Below, piece after piece: positions 52,144 through 61,682 of a stretch of 64,000 bases of DNA. Each line of letters starts with the position of its first letter. Within the stretch, counting starts at the first letter, position 1. Origin of the DNA: Paraburkholderia sp. BCC1884 (GTDB taxonomy: Bacteria; Pseudomonadota; Gammaproteobacteria; Burkholderiales; Burkholderiaceae). The notes below the pieces were generated by a model. It saw only the letters and a list, made by a program, of their open reading frames with translations, had not been told where the DNA came from and did no database searches. The DNA lies in NCBI RefSeq assembly GCF_900996225.1, contig NZ_CAAJGL010000063.1, positions 62,001 to 126,000 of the forward strand, given 5' to 3'. Both the position numbers and the translations under genes were made by a program.

Positions 52144-52995
52144 CTAGCTGGCCAAATGTTTGATTACAAGATCCACGAACGCCCGTAGACGATTTAACCG
52201 CCGGAGATCACGGTGGTAGCCCACCCAGATCTCGCGAGGCGGTGGATCTTCACTCAGGTCGAGCCGACGAATACTATCAATCTGATCCCCAACCGGTCGC
52301 GGCAGTACAGCAATGCCCAAACCTTTCCCACACATCTGGGCGTGGACGTTGCGGTTGTTCGAACGCAATACGACGTCAGCGTTTGGAAAACGATTTTGTA
52401 GCCAGTCGATATCAGGAAAGCTACCGGTCGACGTATCCATTGCGATCAAACGATTCCCCGTGCCGTCGCCTTCAATTGGATCGGCGCTTGCGTGAGTCAC
52501 GTAGGCGCCATATTGCATTTGGGTCAACCGTCTTTGCACGATATCCGGCCCTTCGAATGGAACAATACGAAAGGCAACGTCCGCTTCACGCTGCGCGAGG
52601 TTGAATAGACGCGTGCCCGTAAGAATCTCGATCTCAACATGCGGATACTCGCGCGAGTATTCAGTGATCACAGCCGGCAGAACATAGGCGCCAAACCAGT
52701 CGGCCGATGACACCCTGAGCGTTCCTTCCAGCTTTTGCTGTTCGCCAGCCAACCGCCGCTCCATGGTCAGCGCACTGTCCTCCATCTGCTCGGCGAGCGG
52801 CAGAATCCCTGTGCCTTCCTCCGTCAGCACGAAGCCTTCCGCCGTTCGCTGAAAGAGCACCTGTCCCGTGGCATCTTCAAGCGCGCGAAGCCGTCGCCCA
52901 ATTGTCGGGTGACTGAGGTTCAAGAGCCGCGCAGCAGCACCGAGCGTTCCAGTGCGCGCTATTGCAAGGAAGATCCGGACATCGCTCCACTCCAT
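52144..52995 (-). CDS. LysR-family transcriptional regulator
   Basis: 283 residues. N-terminal winged helix-turn-helix (MEWSDVRIFLAIARTGTLGAAARLLNLSHPTIGRRLRALEDATGQVLFQRT) and a C-terminal periplasmic-binding-like effector domain (LEGTLRVSSADWFGAYVLPAVITEYSREYPHVEIEI). It is divergent from the EthD gene at 53171 and probably controls that operon. An inverted repeat ATGAAC-N7-GTTCAT (53013-53031) just upstream of its start codon fits a LysR site. Confidence 0.88.
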   Translation of the reverse strand: MEWSDVRIFLAIARTGTLGAAARLLNLSHPTIGRRLRALEDATGQVLFQRTAEGFVLTEEGTGILPLAEQMEDSALTMERRLAGEQQKLEGTLRVSSADWFGAYVLPAVITEYSREYPHVEIEILTGTRLFNLAQREADVAFRIVPFEGPDIVQRRLTQMQYGAYVTHASADPIEGDGTGNRLIAMDTSTGSFPDIDWLQNRFPNADVVLRSNNRNVHAQMCGKGLGIAVLPRPVGDQIDSIRRLDLSEDPPPREIWVGYHRDLRRLNRLRAFVDLVIKHLAS

Positions 52996-53012
52996 ACGTC
53001 ACACCCACAAAA

Positions 53013-53031
53013 ATGAACGACAGAAGTTCAT
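53013..53031. promoter_or_regulatory. Candidate LysR-binding inverted repeat
   Basis: ATGAAC (53013-53018) and GTTCAT (53026-53031) are perfect inverted copies separated by 7 bases. They lie in the gap between the divergent LysR gene and the EthD-hydrolase operon, 18 bases from the LysR start codon. Confidence 0.45.
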
Positions 53032-53170
53032 TATATTCGATTGCCGAACAATAGTGATTGCCCGAAACTTCGCTCAGTCCCACATCGCGCCGCCCTCGTG
53101 GCTAACTAAATAGCGTTCCAGATTTCGAGTCAGGAACAACTGCGGAGAAACTAGCAAAAAGGAGATTGTC

Positions 53171-53485
53171 ATGTCGGACGCTATATCGCCGACCGTCTAC
53201 GTTACCTACAAGGGGGCATTAGGCGACCGTTTTGATCGAAGCTATTACGTTGAACATCACCTGCCGCTCGTGATGCAGGCTTGGCGACGCTACGGCCTTG
53301 AGAGCATCGCGGCTTTCTTTCCGCCGGTGACGCATGTTGGCACCGTCGTGATCTGTGAATGCCGTTTTCGGGACGCAGCAGCAATCGAAACTGCCTTCGG
53401 CTCGCCAGAAACCCAGGATGTCATGTCCGACGTGCCGAATTTCACCGATCTTGCACCAGCACGCTTGCGCATTACTCCGCTCTGA
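53171..53485 (+). CDS. EthD family protein
   Basis: 104 residues starting at an ATG with AGGAG 8 bases upstream. The ferredoxin-like dimeric alpha-beta barrel signature is present: VYVTYKGALGDRFDRSYYVEHHLPLVMQAWRRYGLESIAAFF, then GTVVICECRFRDAAAIETAFGSPETQDVMSDVPNFTD. EthD proteins accompany oxidative degradation of ethers and aromatics; most are small isomerase- or monooxygenase-like proteins of unproven role. It heads a run of genes with an alpha/beta hydrolase and an NAD-dependent oxidoreductase. Confidence 0.82.
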   Translation: MSDAISPTVYVTYKGALGDRFDRSYYVEHHLPLVMQAWRRYGLESIAAFFPPVTHVGTVVICECRFRDAAAIETAFGSPETQDVMSDVPNFTDLAPARLRITPL

Positions 53486-53543
53486 GCGGTTCGCTCGATA
53501 ACGGCGCCAGGCGCCTCTCACTTGCAAAAACTGGAGAAAGAAT

Positions 53544-54557
53544 TTGACCTTCTGGAAAAACGCCGCCCCCCGTACCGTGCGTCGCGGGCATATGTGGATT
53601 TCGGGCGACCGTATCGAACGGGACGCAGAGACCTATCAGTGCGGCCCGCTTTTTGTCGAGTGGGAAGCACCGGAGCAGGTCTCGCGTCCCTGGCCGATCG
53701 TGCTGGTCCATGGCGGCGGCTATCAGGGAACCGAGTGGTTTGATACGCCGGACGGCCGTCCTGGCTGGGCGCAACGTCTGGTCGAAGCGGGCTACGCAGT
53801 TCTCGTTGTCGATCGTCCAGGACAAGGACGATCGCCGTACCACGTCGAGACGATGGGGCCGATGGGTCCCGGCTTCTCTTATGAACACGGCCGTCAAATC
53901 TATTTCCCTTTGGAGTATGAAGGCCAGCACACTCAATGGCCGTTTGCCCGGGACGACGAGGCAGCGATGGACGAGTTCATTGCGGGCTATGGGCCGCTTC
54001 CCGCAGACCTTGCGTTTTCCGAGGACATGGAGGCGGACAGGATCGCAAAACTGCTGGACAGGATTGGCCCGGCGATCCTCCTGACGCACTCAGCGTCGGG
54101 ACCGGTTGGCTGGCTCGTCGCAGACCGCCGGCCGGGGTTGGTTAAGGGGATCGTTGCCGTTGAACCGATGGGCCCCCCGTTCGCACATATTCCCAATATC
54201 GGGTCGCTTACGTGGGGTCTCGCGGCCGCGCCGCTGAACTGGGAGCCGCCCGTCGCCTCGCCAGAAGAGTTGCGCTTCGCCGCGCCTGGCAAACATCGTC
54301 TGCCTGCGCTTGCCGGTTTGCCGATCGTCGCCGTCACGGCTGAAGCCTCTGCCTTCGCTGCTGCCAGCCGGCCGGCCATCGAGCAACTCAAGGCGGCTGG
54401 AAGCCACGCTGAACTGCTCCACCTTCCCGACCATGGCGTGTTCGGCAACGGCCACGGACTCATCTACGAGAAGAACTCCGATGACGCATTGGTGCCGGTG
54501 TTGAACTGGCTTATCGAAAACACCGAATCGCTCAATGAGCGACAGGAATCAAAGTGA
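53544..54557 (+). CDS. Alpha/beta hydrolase
   Basis: 337 residues, TTG start at 53544 with a GGAG 7 bases upstream. Hydrolase fold with the oxyanion motif VLVHGGGYQGTEWF near residue 54, a DRPGQGRSPYH strand and ILLTHSASGPVGWLVADRRPG, where SAS replaces the usual GxSxG elbow (nucleophile Ser expected in THSASG). The C-terminal His is in LPDHGVFGNGHGLIYE. It probably cleaves an ester or lactone. It lies 58 bases after the EthD gene and its stop overlaps the start of a truncated SDR frame. Confidence 0.8.
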   Translation: MTFWKNAAPRTVRRGHMWISGDRIERDAETYQCGPLFVEWEAPEQVSRPWPIVLVHGGGYQGTEWFDTPDGRPGWAQRLVEAGYAVLVVDRPGQGRSPYHVETMGPMGPGFSYEHGRQIYFPLEYEGQHTQWPFARDDEAAMDEFIAGYGPLPADLAFSEDMEADRIAKLLDRIGPAILLTHSASGPVGWLVADRRPGLVKGIVAVEPMGPPFAHIPNIGSLTWGLAAAPLNWEPPVASPEELRFAAPGKHRLPALAGLPIVAVTAEASAFAAASRPAIEQLKAAGSHAELLHLPDHGVFGNGHGLIYEKNSDDALVPVLNWLIENTESLNERQESK

Positions 54558-54718
54558 AAAAGACCTGGTCAATAACCGGCTGCTCCAGCGGGCAGGGCCA
54601 ACATCTCGCTCAGGCTATAGCTGCGAGAGGCGACCGCCTGGTGGCAACGGCTCGCAATCTGGCCGGCGCTTGCTCTTTTAACAGGGAAATCAAATGCAGA
54701 TTGGAATCATTGGTTTAG
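54554..54718 (+). pseudogene. Truncated short-chain dehydrogenase
   Basis: GTG at 54554 overlaps the hydrolase stop. The 54-residue frame begins VKKTWSITGCSSGQGQHLAQAIAARGDRLVATARNLAG, the Rossmann start of a classical SDR with TGxxxGxG. It then runs out into the ribosome-binding region of the next gene and stops at 54716-54718. The catalytic YxxxK part is missing, so an internal deletion has removed most of the gene and joined its head to the following oxidoreductase. Confidence 0.7.
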
Positions 54719-55542
54719 GGGCAATGGGTCGGGAGATCGCCCGGAATCTGGTCGCTGCCGGTCATAGCGTCACCGCCTGGAATCGTTCAGGCGGGAGTGT
54801 CGAAGGTGTGCGTATGGCACAGACGCCTGTCCACGCATTGCAGGCGGACATGGCGTTGACTATGCTGTCTGACGACCTGGCAATCCGCGAGATCCTGCTT
54901 GATACGAACTTGCTGTCCCAGGCACGGTCCGGCCTGGTGCATGTCGTGTCATCGACGATCTCCGTGGCGTTCGCACGGGAACTGATGGAGATCCATCGCG
55001 CGGCAGGCGTCGCCTATTTGTCGGCGCCAGTACTCGGGCGGCCGGATGTCGCTGCCAAGGGCGAACTCAACGTGCTCGTGGCAGGCGCGCCCGCCGCGCT
55101 GGAAAAAGTGAAACCAGCGCTGGAAGCCATCAGCAAACAGATTTGGGACATGGGCGACGAGCCGCCGACGGCCAATGCCGCCAAGATTGCCTGCAACATG
55201 ATGATTACGATGGCCATCGAGGCTATGGCCGAAGCTGTGGTTTTAACCGAGGCCGAGGGACTTTCGAGAGAATGCTTTTTCGAATTGATACTCGGTACAT
55301 TGTTCGGCTGCCGTCCCTATCAGAGCTATTCGGGGAACATTATCCGGAACGAATATCACCCTGGCTTCAAGGCGACGCTTGGCCTCAAGGATCTTCGTCT
55401 GGCAAAGGATGCCACGGCCGATGCTGCCCGCGCGCTGCCGATGCTCGATGCTGTTCATAGGCGGATGCAGGACACCGTGGCTGCTGGTTTAGGCGAGCAT
55501 GACTGGTCGGCAATGGCGAAGTTCACGCTAGGTCAGGGCTAG
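54694..55542 (+). CDS. NAD(P)-dependent oxidoreductase, 3-hydroxyisobutyrate dehydrogenase family
   Basis: 282 residues from the ATG at 54694, with AGGGA upstream. Rossmann loop GIIGLGAMGREIARNLVAAGHSVTAWNRS, substrate-binding segment YLSAPVLGRPDVAAKGELNVLVAG, and the catalytic lysine region ANAAKIACNMMITMAIEAMAEA. The C-terminal helical domain has GFKATLGLKDLRLAKDAT. Enzymes of this family oxidise beta-hydroxy acids or reduce semialdehydes and imines. It probably belongs to the LysR-controlled EthD/hydrolase unit although the SDR between them is broken. Confidence 0.85.
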   Translation: MQIGIIGLGAMGREIARNLVAAGHSVTAWNRSGGSVEGVRMAQTPVHALQADMALTMLSDDLAIREILLDTNLLSQARSGLVHVVSSTISVAFARELMEIHRAAGVAYLSAPVLGRPDVAAKGELNVLVAGAPAALEKVKPALEAISKQIWDMGDEPPTANAAKIACNMMITMAIEAMAEAVVLTEAEGLSRECFFELILGTLFGCRPYQSYSGNIIRNEYHPGFKATLGLKDLRLAKDATADAARALPMLDAVHRRMQDTVAAGLGEHDWSAMAKFTLGQG

Positions 55543-55827
55543 CGGGATGGATCGGGATATCTTTGAGAGCGGAAGCTGTTTGCGATGCCTGCTACCGTCA
55601 GCGCAAGTGCAACATGCTGGCACGAAGCAGTCCCGCTTATTTGCCGAAGGCGACGATTACGTTGGCGTATCGTCGCGCCAAAGCCTGGATCGATCAGGCA
55701 TGTGGAGGCCCCATTCTCGCCCTAGAATCCGGTAGGCCTTTCGTTAAGAGGTGCCCAGAAAAGCGGATCTGATCGGCCGCTTCCCGGATGGGCGACCGGC
55801 GCGTATGGGCCGCGCTATTCCTACCGC
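55543..55827. other. Intergenic stretch with no recognised gene
   Basis: About 285 bases between the oxidoreductase gene and the GST relic. Only short shadow frames are present. A Cys-containing frame at 55563 (CDACYRQRKC) superficially recalls a fungal zinc cluster but is not credible here. Confidence 0.4.
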
Positions 55828-56337
<510 letters not shown>

Positions 56338-56570
56338 AAGCCTCGAACCTGCAGCAGGTGCTTCTTTGTTGGTGTTCACGCCGGTGTTTTAGCTAATGGG
56401 CACACGGCTGGGCGCGCTCGCTGAGTGTCCATTTTTTGAAAATGCGACCGTCCCCGGTAGGGGTCGTGTGCTGCCGATCACTGCCCTGTGAGGTTCGGCG
56501 CCTGTATGCCGCAACATAAGGTAGTAACCGGATGAATAGCAGCCGTCCAGAAAATTCAATCCACTCGCCT

Positions 56571-57269
56571 TCACGGCGCGTCGCCCATCCGCTTGCGCAT
56601 TGCCATGCAATGATTCACGAGATTCTCCTGCGTCAGAACATAGCGTTTCAGCGGCGTGTCGATCTCGTAGAAATAGATGCTCGCAATGAAACCGTACAAG
56701 CCCGCATCTGCGCTTGATGGCTCTGCACCGAAGATGAATGGGCCTTCACCGAGCAAGTGCGCGATCGCGCGCAAGTCCGCCAGCCCGCGCGCGTATGCGG
56801 CCTCCGGTTCATAACGGCCGATGCCCTGATAGCGATATCGCTCGAAGTTGTAGCGACGCGCGTCCTCAAGCACATTAGCGGTGAGCTCTGGGTGTTGAGC
56901 GAGCAACGCATCCCGGAAAATGGGCCAGAAGCGGTCGTCGCGCCATCGTGAATACGACATGACCCAATACAGGTCGTCCAGCGTGCGCCGCAACAGCAAA
57001 TCCATCGATTGTTGTTCCGCGCTGAACGCGTCGTCCAGCTTCAATTCATAGCGATGTTTCAGATGCGCAATGATCGCATCGCTGTCACCGATAATGTCGC
57101 CGTCGTCATCGAGATACGGCAGTTGCCCCCGCGGCGCAACGCTCGTGTCGAGTACATGCCGATGCTCGAACGGCAGTCCGTTCATGTTCAGAAATGCGAA
57201 CACCTTTAGCCCATAAGGATTGTTGTCCTCGAGACCGAAAAGCTGTGGATATGAGTAAAGTGTGATCAT
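56571..57269 (-). CDS. Glutathione S-transferase family protein (metaxin/Tom37-like)
   Basis: 232 residues. Thioredoxin-like N-terminal domain (MITLYSYPQLFGLEDNNPYGLKVFAFLNMNGLPFEHRHVLDTSVAPRGQLPYLDDDGDIIGDSDAIIAHLKHRY) with the cis-Pro and the GDSDAI glutathione-contact motif, followed by an all-helical C-terminal domain (LGEGPFIFGAEPSSADAGLYGFIASIYFYEI). The CxxC or SxxC active site is absent, as in bacterial metaxin-like GSTs. It lies next to a broken, unrelated-branch GST. Substrate unknown. Confidence 0.82.
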   Translation of the reverse strand: MITLYSYPQLFGLEDNNPYGLKVFAFLNMNGLPFEHRHVLDTSVAPRGQLPYLDDDGDIIGDSDAIIAHLKHRYELKLDDAFSAEQQSMDLLLRRTLDDLYWVMSYSRWRDDRFWPIFRDALLAQHPELTANVLEDARRYNFERYRYQGIGRYEPEAAYARGLADLRAIAHLLGEGPFIFGAEPSSADAGLYGFIASIYFYEIDTPLKRYVLTQENLVNHCMAMRKRMGDAP

Positions 57270-57373
57270 GTCGCTTCCTGACGCTTGCGCATGGCGAACG
57301 TTTTCGATGGAGGGCCTACGGCGAAAAGCTTAGCGCGTACAGTCGAACATTGGGAAGTGAAACCTTGCCGGAA

Positions 57374-58057
57374 TTGGCGGTGACCGCTCTTCTGCCATTT
57401 GCACAGAATATCTGGACCGCGTCGGCCCCGCATTCTTTCGTCGGTCTATATGTCGACACGCGCTTGACAGTCATCCGGCTGTCCTAAGGTAGGCTGTTGT
57501 TGCATTCACCGATCCCGTTGAGCATCGAAGTACGGTCAGCAATTGAGGCCTTGGGGCCCGTCGCGCATTTCGTTTGTCTGAACCTTTTTCATCATATGTA
57601 TGCTGCGGAAACTGCGGCCGCTTATCCGCAGGCGATGCTGCACGGCCCGGCGGCCTTGCAACGCAAGCGAAAAGATTTTCGCTTCGGAGCGGTGCTGACG
57701 GACGAACCTCATCCGGACTGGCGCGGCGACTTGGAACTGCTGACGATCGAAGGCTGTATGCTCGGCGAGACGGTGTTCTGTCATCCTGCCACGCGCACGC
57801 TGATCGCCTGCGATCTGGTGGAGAACTTTCACCAGTCGCCTCACTGGCTGACCCGCAACTACCTACGCCTGGGCGGGATCCTCGGCCGTGTCAGCTGGCA
57901 TCCGCTACTGCGTATGGCGTATCGGGACCGCAAATGCGCACGCGCCTGCGTCGACACTTTGCTCAGGTGGCCGTTCGAACCCGTCGTGCTTGCGCATGGC
58001 GATCTCTTGATGGATAACGCTCACGCCTTGGTCCGTGAGGGCATGGCATGGCTGTAA
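57374..58057 (+). pseudogene. DUF4336 family protein interrupted by an in-frame stop
   Basis: Read in one frame, LPELAVTALLPFAQNIWTASAPHSFVGLYVDTRLTVIRLS is followed by TAA at 57485-57487 and then GRLLLHSPIPLSIEVRSAIEALGPVAHFVCLNLFHHMY... down to 58057. Both parts fit DUF4336, whose members run about 230 residues with NIWTADAP..., TVIRL..G.LLLHSPI and GEVVFFH..SRTLI..DLVEN blocks. A TTG at 57497 could give a 186-residue product lacking the first strands. Most likely a recently inactivated gene, unless the stop is a sequencing error. Confidence 0.65.
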
Positions 58058-58657
58058 TTGTGCATCGCACGAAGGCGGACGTGCGCGGTTACTACCTGTA
58101 AATGCCGACGACCCCGACGACAAAATGCGCGTGGCGAACGTCCGCAGCCTGACTGGAAGCCGTGCGAGTACTACCGGCCAACAGGCGTCATTCGGGCGAT
58201 AAGTCACCAAGGACATCCAGTTAGCTGGTGTAATTCAAAAGCGGCCGTCTGGAAACGTACGCGAAGCTTTGCCCTAATAGACGTTCTTTGCTTATGCGGA
58301 GTATGGGCGTATCTCTGCTCTCGCGCACGTACATGTGGGCGTGGCCTTTGTTTGTATTGGACGCGAACGTCGCCGAAGAGCGGTCCCCAAAAATGGGGCC
58401 GTTTTAACTGCGCCATTCGTTGATGGCGCAGAGCGTCGTCTCGGTAACAATGCGAAATTAGCGCACCAACAACGACAATGCGCAGCCGGTTCCAAAAGCA
58501 GCAGCCAAGATTTCCCCCAATTTTCGGCTTGCCGCAACGGCTAGGCGCATGGCTATTCCGTGCAATCGCGACAGGTAGCCGGGCGAGCGATGACTCTTTC
58601 GGTCGCATCGGGATGAGGTTGCGAGGAACGGAACATGGCCCGACAGTTGGTGAACTG
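58058..58657. other. Intergenic region, no recognised gene
   Basis: About 600 bases between the DUF4336 relic and the convergent end of the PAS kinase gene. A GTCCCC-AAAAA-TGGGGCC imperfect hairpin lies near 58383-58400, followed by GTTTTAAC, and may end transcription. The remaining frames are short and unlike known proteins. Confidence 0.35.
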
Positions 58658-60202
58658 CTACGTCGCGAGATCGGCCGTTTCTCTGATCGCTCGGGCGTGT
58701 GCGCGAACCGGTGGCAGCGAGATGGTGAACGTGGCGCCCACATCGGCGTTATTCGAGGCCCAGATTCGGCCGCCGTGTGCCTTCATAATAGAACTGCAAA
58801 TGGTCAGCCCCATGCCCATTCCTGTGCTTCTCGTTGTGAAGAACGCCTCGAAGAGCCGAGGCATGTTCTCCTCGCTGATTCCGGTTCCGTTGTCCCGGAC
58901 TGCTAGCGCTACGCTGCCATCGGGCTCAATACTTGATGTCACCGTCAATTCGCGTTTTTCTTGACTGGCCGCCATCGACTGCGCGCCGTTAAGGATGAGA
59001 TTGATCAGCACCTGCTGAAGTTCGACGCGGTCGGCGAGCACATCGGGGAGATCGGTTGTCAGTTCTAACTTTAGCGACGCGTTACGATCTTCGAGCTCAT
59101 CACGAATTACTGTCGCTACCTCGTCGACCAGGTCATTGACCGACACGGCTTCTGGTTCGGTCGGCGCCTCATTCATCAGTCGAAGAATGCGTTGAACAAT
59201 CGCTGCTGCGCGATGTGCTCCTTTGGCCATTTTCGTCACGCATGCCGCAACCTCCTCAATGTCAGGTGGCTGTTGGTTCAGCCACCGCAAACATGCTTCG
59301 CCGCTGACCGAAATGGAGGTGAGTGGCTGCCCCATCTCATGTGCGATGGACGCACTTAATTCGCCGAGTGCTGACAGGCGACTGGCCCGGGATAGTATGT
59401 GCTGCGCCTGGTGCAGCAGCACTTCGGTCCTCCGCGTTTCCGTGACGTCCATCACTGCACCAATAAACTGGCGGCCTTTCGCTAACCCGGGTATTCGATT
59501 TGCGACTATATGCAAGTATTTGACTCGCCCATCGGGGAAAAGCAGTCGATGCTCAAGGTCAACGTGGGCGGTCCAGTTATTGACCGGGCACAGCATTCTC
59601 TCGAATACAGACAGGTCTTCTGGATGCACCAGTTCGCGGACCGTCTGGAGGTCCGGTGCGAAGGCCGGGTCGCGCTCGAAGATTGCAAAGGCCTGTTCCG
59701 ACCAGAAAATTTCCCCGGTTTCCACATTCCACCCAAAACCGCCGGTCTGGCTCAACTTCTCGACCTCGGCAAGATACAAAGCCTGGCTATTTTGATGCAG
59801 ATATTCCGTGTCTTTTTGAGTGATGTCGTTGCTGCCATTCGTACTGTTTTTCTCACGCATCATGTCGAATTTCTGCGTCTGCTCCCCCCGCGTAAGCACG
59901 ACCTGCCGGATACATTCGGCTAGCAAGACTACCGTGATGGACAAGGCCAGAAATGGGACGAGCGGAAGGAGGTCATGAACTTTCTCAATCTGACGGCCGT
60001 ATGAGGTCTGCGTGAAGTACAACTCCAGCAGCAAGGTGCCCATTATCGAAAAAATGATCAACGGTCTGAAGGGATCCGCCAGAGAGACCGTCACGACGGC
60101 AATCAGCACCCAGAACCCAGCTTCAGGGATTCGCGTATGCGATTCGAAACAGACCGCCACGATGGTCCCTAGCACGATGCATCCTCTAGTCCAAGGCCTC
60201 AC
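58658..60202 (-). CDS. PAS-domain sensor histidine kinase (orphan)
   Basis: 514 residues. Three hydrophobic helices occupy the first ~103 residues (GCIVLGTIVAVCF, FWVLIAVVTVSL, PLVPFLALSITVVLLAECI), resembling an integral-membrane sensor. A PAS domain (about 153-258: GFGWNVETGEIFWSEQAFAIFERD, KGRQFIGAVMDVTETRR), H-box LGELSASIAHEMGQPLTSI with His288, and HATPase motifs (NLILNGAQSM, DNGTGI, TGMGMGLTI, then GGRIWA) follow. No response-regulator gene is adjacent. The H-box type is that of FixL/DctB-like kinases. Confidence 0.87.
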   Translation of the reverse strand: MRPWTRGCIVLGTIVAVCFESHTRIPEAGFWVLIAVVTVSLADPFRPLIIFSIMGTLLLELYFTQTSYGRQIEKVHDLLPLVPFLALSITVVLLAECIRQVVLTRGEQTQKFDMMREKNSTNGSNDITQKDTEYLHQNSQALYLAEVEKLSQTGGFGWNVETGEIFWSEQAFAIFERDPAFAPDLQTVRELVHPEDLSVFERMLCPVNNWTAHVDLEHRLLFPDGRVKYLHIVANRIPGLAKGRQFIGAVMDVTETRRTEVLLHQAQHILSRASRLSALGELSASIAHEMGQPLTSISVSGEACLRWLNQQPPDIEEVAACVTKMAKGAHRAAAIVQRILRLMNEAPTEPEAVSVNDLVDEVATVIRDELEDRNASLKLELTTDLPDVLADRVELQQVLINLILNGAQSMAASQEKRELTVTSSIEPDGSVALAVRDNGTGISEENMPRLFEAFFTTRSTGMGMGLTICSSIMKAHGGRIWASNNADVGATFTISLPPVRAHARAIRETADLAT

Positions 60203-60298
60203 GATATTGCTCCAATCGCTGCTTTCGCCTGCAAGGGATAGACGTCAATCTCCGCCCCGTTACCAGAATATCTCGTAGGGCGGATGGGGCACCGCGTA

Positions 60299-61681
60299 TC
60301 AAATCGTCTCACGCGTTGCGATAGACAAACCTTCGGTTTCCATACCGTATGCCGATCGCCCAGTCCTGGTCGCTAAAACAAGCATGAGAGAAATGGCCGA
60401 CGATGCAACGATATAGGCGGCCGGTATCATCCTGTTGCCAGTCCAGGAAATTAATGTGGTGACCGTAAGCGGAGTCATACCTCCAAACAACGTCACGGCG
60501 AGGTTATAAGACACAGTCACTCCGAGGGTTCGCACTTTCGCAGGGAAAATTGTCGCGAGCATTCCTGGATGTGGTCCACCGAGAGCCGACTGGAATACCG
60601 CTGCCACCAACTGCATGGCTACTAATCGGTGAATGGAGGGTGCGGAAACAATAAACCAGAACATCGGAAATGCGCAGAGAGCCCAAGTGGCTGTAGTGGC
60701 GAAAAACAGTCGATAGGCCCCGACCCGGTCAGCTAAGGCGCCGAACACCGGAAACAGGACAAAAAGAATGCCTTGGCCCAGAACTGTACCGAACAACGCC
60801 GCCGTCAGCGAGAGGTGGAGTTGACGCTCAACATAGACGGGCAGGTACACGTTCCAAAGGTAATTGGAGGCGACCGCAATAATCATGATGCCCATACCGC
60901 AAGCAGCCGCGTCACCCTGATAACGCACGAAGTTTCTGGCGCGCTCCCATAGGTGCTGTTGCAAGCGCTGTGAGGAGATTCGTGTGCGTTCGAACTGAGG
61001 CGGTTCCGGAACACAACGTTTGATTAATAATCCTGCTGGGCCAACTATTGCCCCTAGCAGAAAGGGGACACGCCATCCCCAACTGTCAAGCGCTTCAACG
61101 GAAAGATGTGTAGTTAGCCAGTAACTGCAACCCGCTGAAAGTAACGCCGACAGTGCCTGTCCAGACACGTTAAAGCTACCGTAGAACATCTTCCGACCCA
61201 CGGGTGCGCTCTCAACCACGATGACGGACGACACGCCAAACTGCGCCCCGATTGCGAGTCCCTGTAGCAGCCGGGCAAGCAACACCAGGAGTGGAGAAGC
61301 CAGGCCAATCTGGCTGTAGCTGGGCGCAAGTCCAAGCAATAAAGACCCGGTTCCCATCATAAACATGACAAGCGACAGCACGCGTGCGCGTCCAACTCGG
61401 TCCGCGTATAAACTCAATGCGATGCCGCCGAGCGGCCGGATCACGAAGCCGAGTGCGAATGTAGCAAAGGTCAACGCTAGTGAAATCGTCGAGTTATGTG
61501 CGGGGAAAAATACGCGGGCAATCGTCTTTGAGAGAAAGACGTAAGCCAGGAAGTCGAACCATTCAAAGCTGTTTCCTATCAAACACGCAGCAAATGCGCG
61601 GTAACCCAGCAACGGACGGGATCCGGCTCCAGTCGTGACCTCAGCTTGCTGAGACAGCGAATTGTGGCGGTCGACCCACAT
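60299..61681 (-). CDS. MFS transporter, metabolite:H+ symporter (MHS) family
   Basis: 460 residues with twelve predicted helices. The family opening GNSFEWFDFLAYVFLSKTIARVFFP and the helix 2-3 motif RPLGGIALSLYADRVGRARVL identify the MHS group (ProP, ShiA, KgtP and relatives), as does the middle GALADRVGAYRLFF. It likely imports an organic acid or hydroxy acid with protons. It follows the esterase gene by one base, so the two are translated from one message, and both are divergent from the LysR gene at 62736. Confidence 0.85.
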   Translation of the reverse strand: MWVDRHNSLSQQAEVTTGAGSRPLLGYRAFAACLIGNSFEWFDFLAYVFLSKTIARVFFPAHNSTISLALTFATFALGFVIRPLGGIALSLYADRVGRARVLSLVMFMMGTGSLLLGLAPSYSQIGLASPLLVLLARLLQGLAIGAQFGVSSVIVVESAPVGRKMFYGSFNVSGQALSALLSAGCSYWLTTHLSVEALDSWGWRVPFLLGAIVGPAGLLIKRCVPEPPQFERTRISSQRLQQHLWERARNFVRYQGDAAACGMGIMIIAVASNYLWNVYLPVYVERQLHLSLTAALFGTVLGQGILFVLFPVFGALADRVGAYRLFFATTATWALCAFPMFWFIVSAPSIHRLVAMQLVAAVFQSALGGPHPGMLATIFPAKVRTLGVTVSYNLAVTLFGGMTPLTVTTLISWTGNRMIPAAYIVASSAISLMLVLATRTGRSAYGMETEGLSIATRETI

Positions 61682-61682
61682 T

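Noticed and set aside
55563..55772. Cys-rich frame resembling a fungal Zn2Cys6 cluster (CDACYRQRKC)
   Set aside because: Only one half of the cysteine pattern is present, and such domains are not expected in bacteria.
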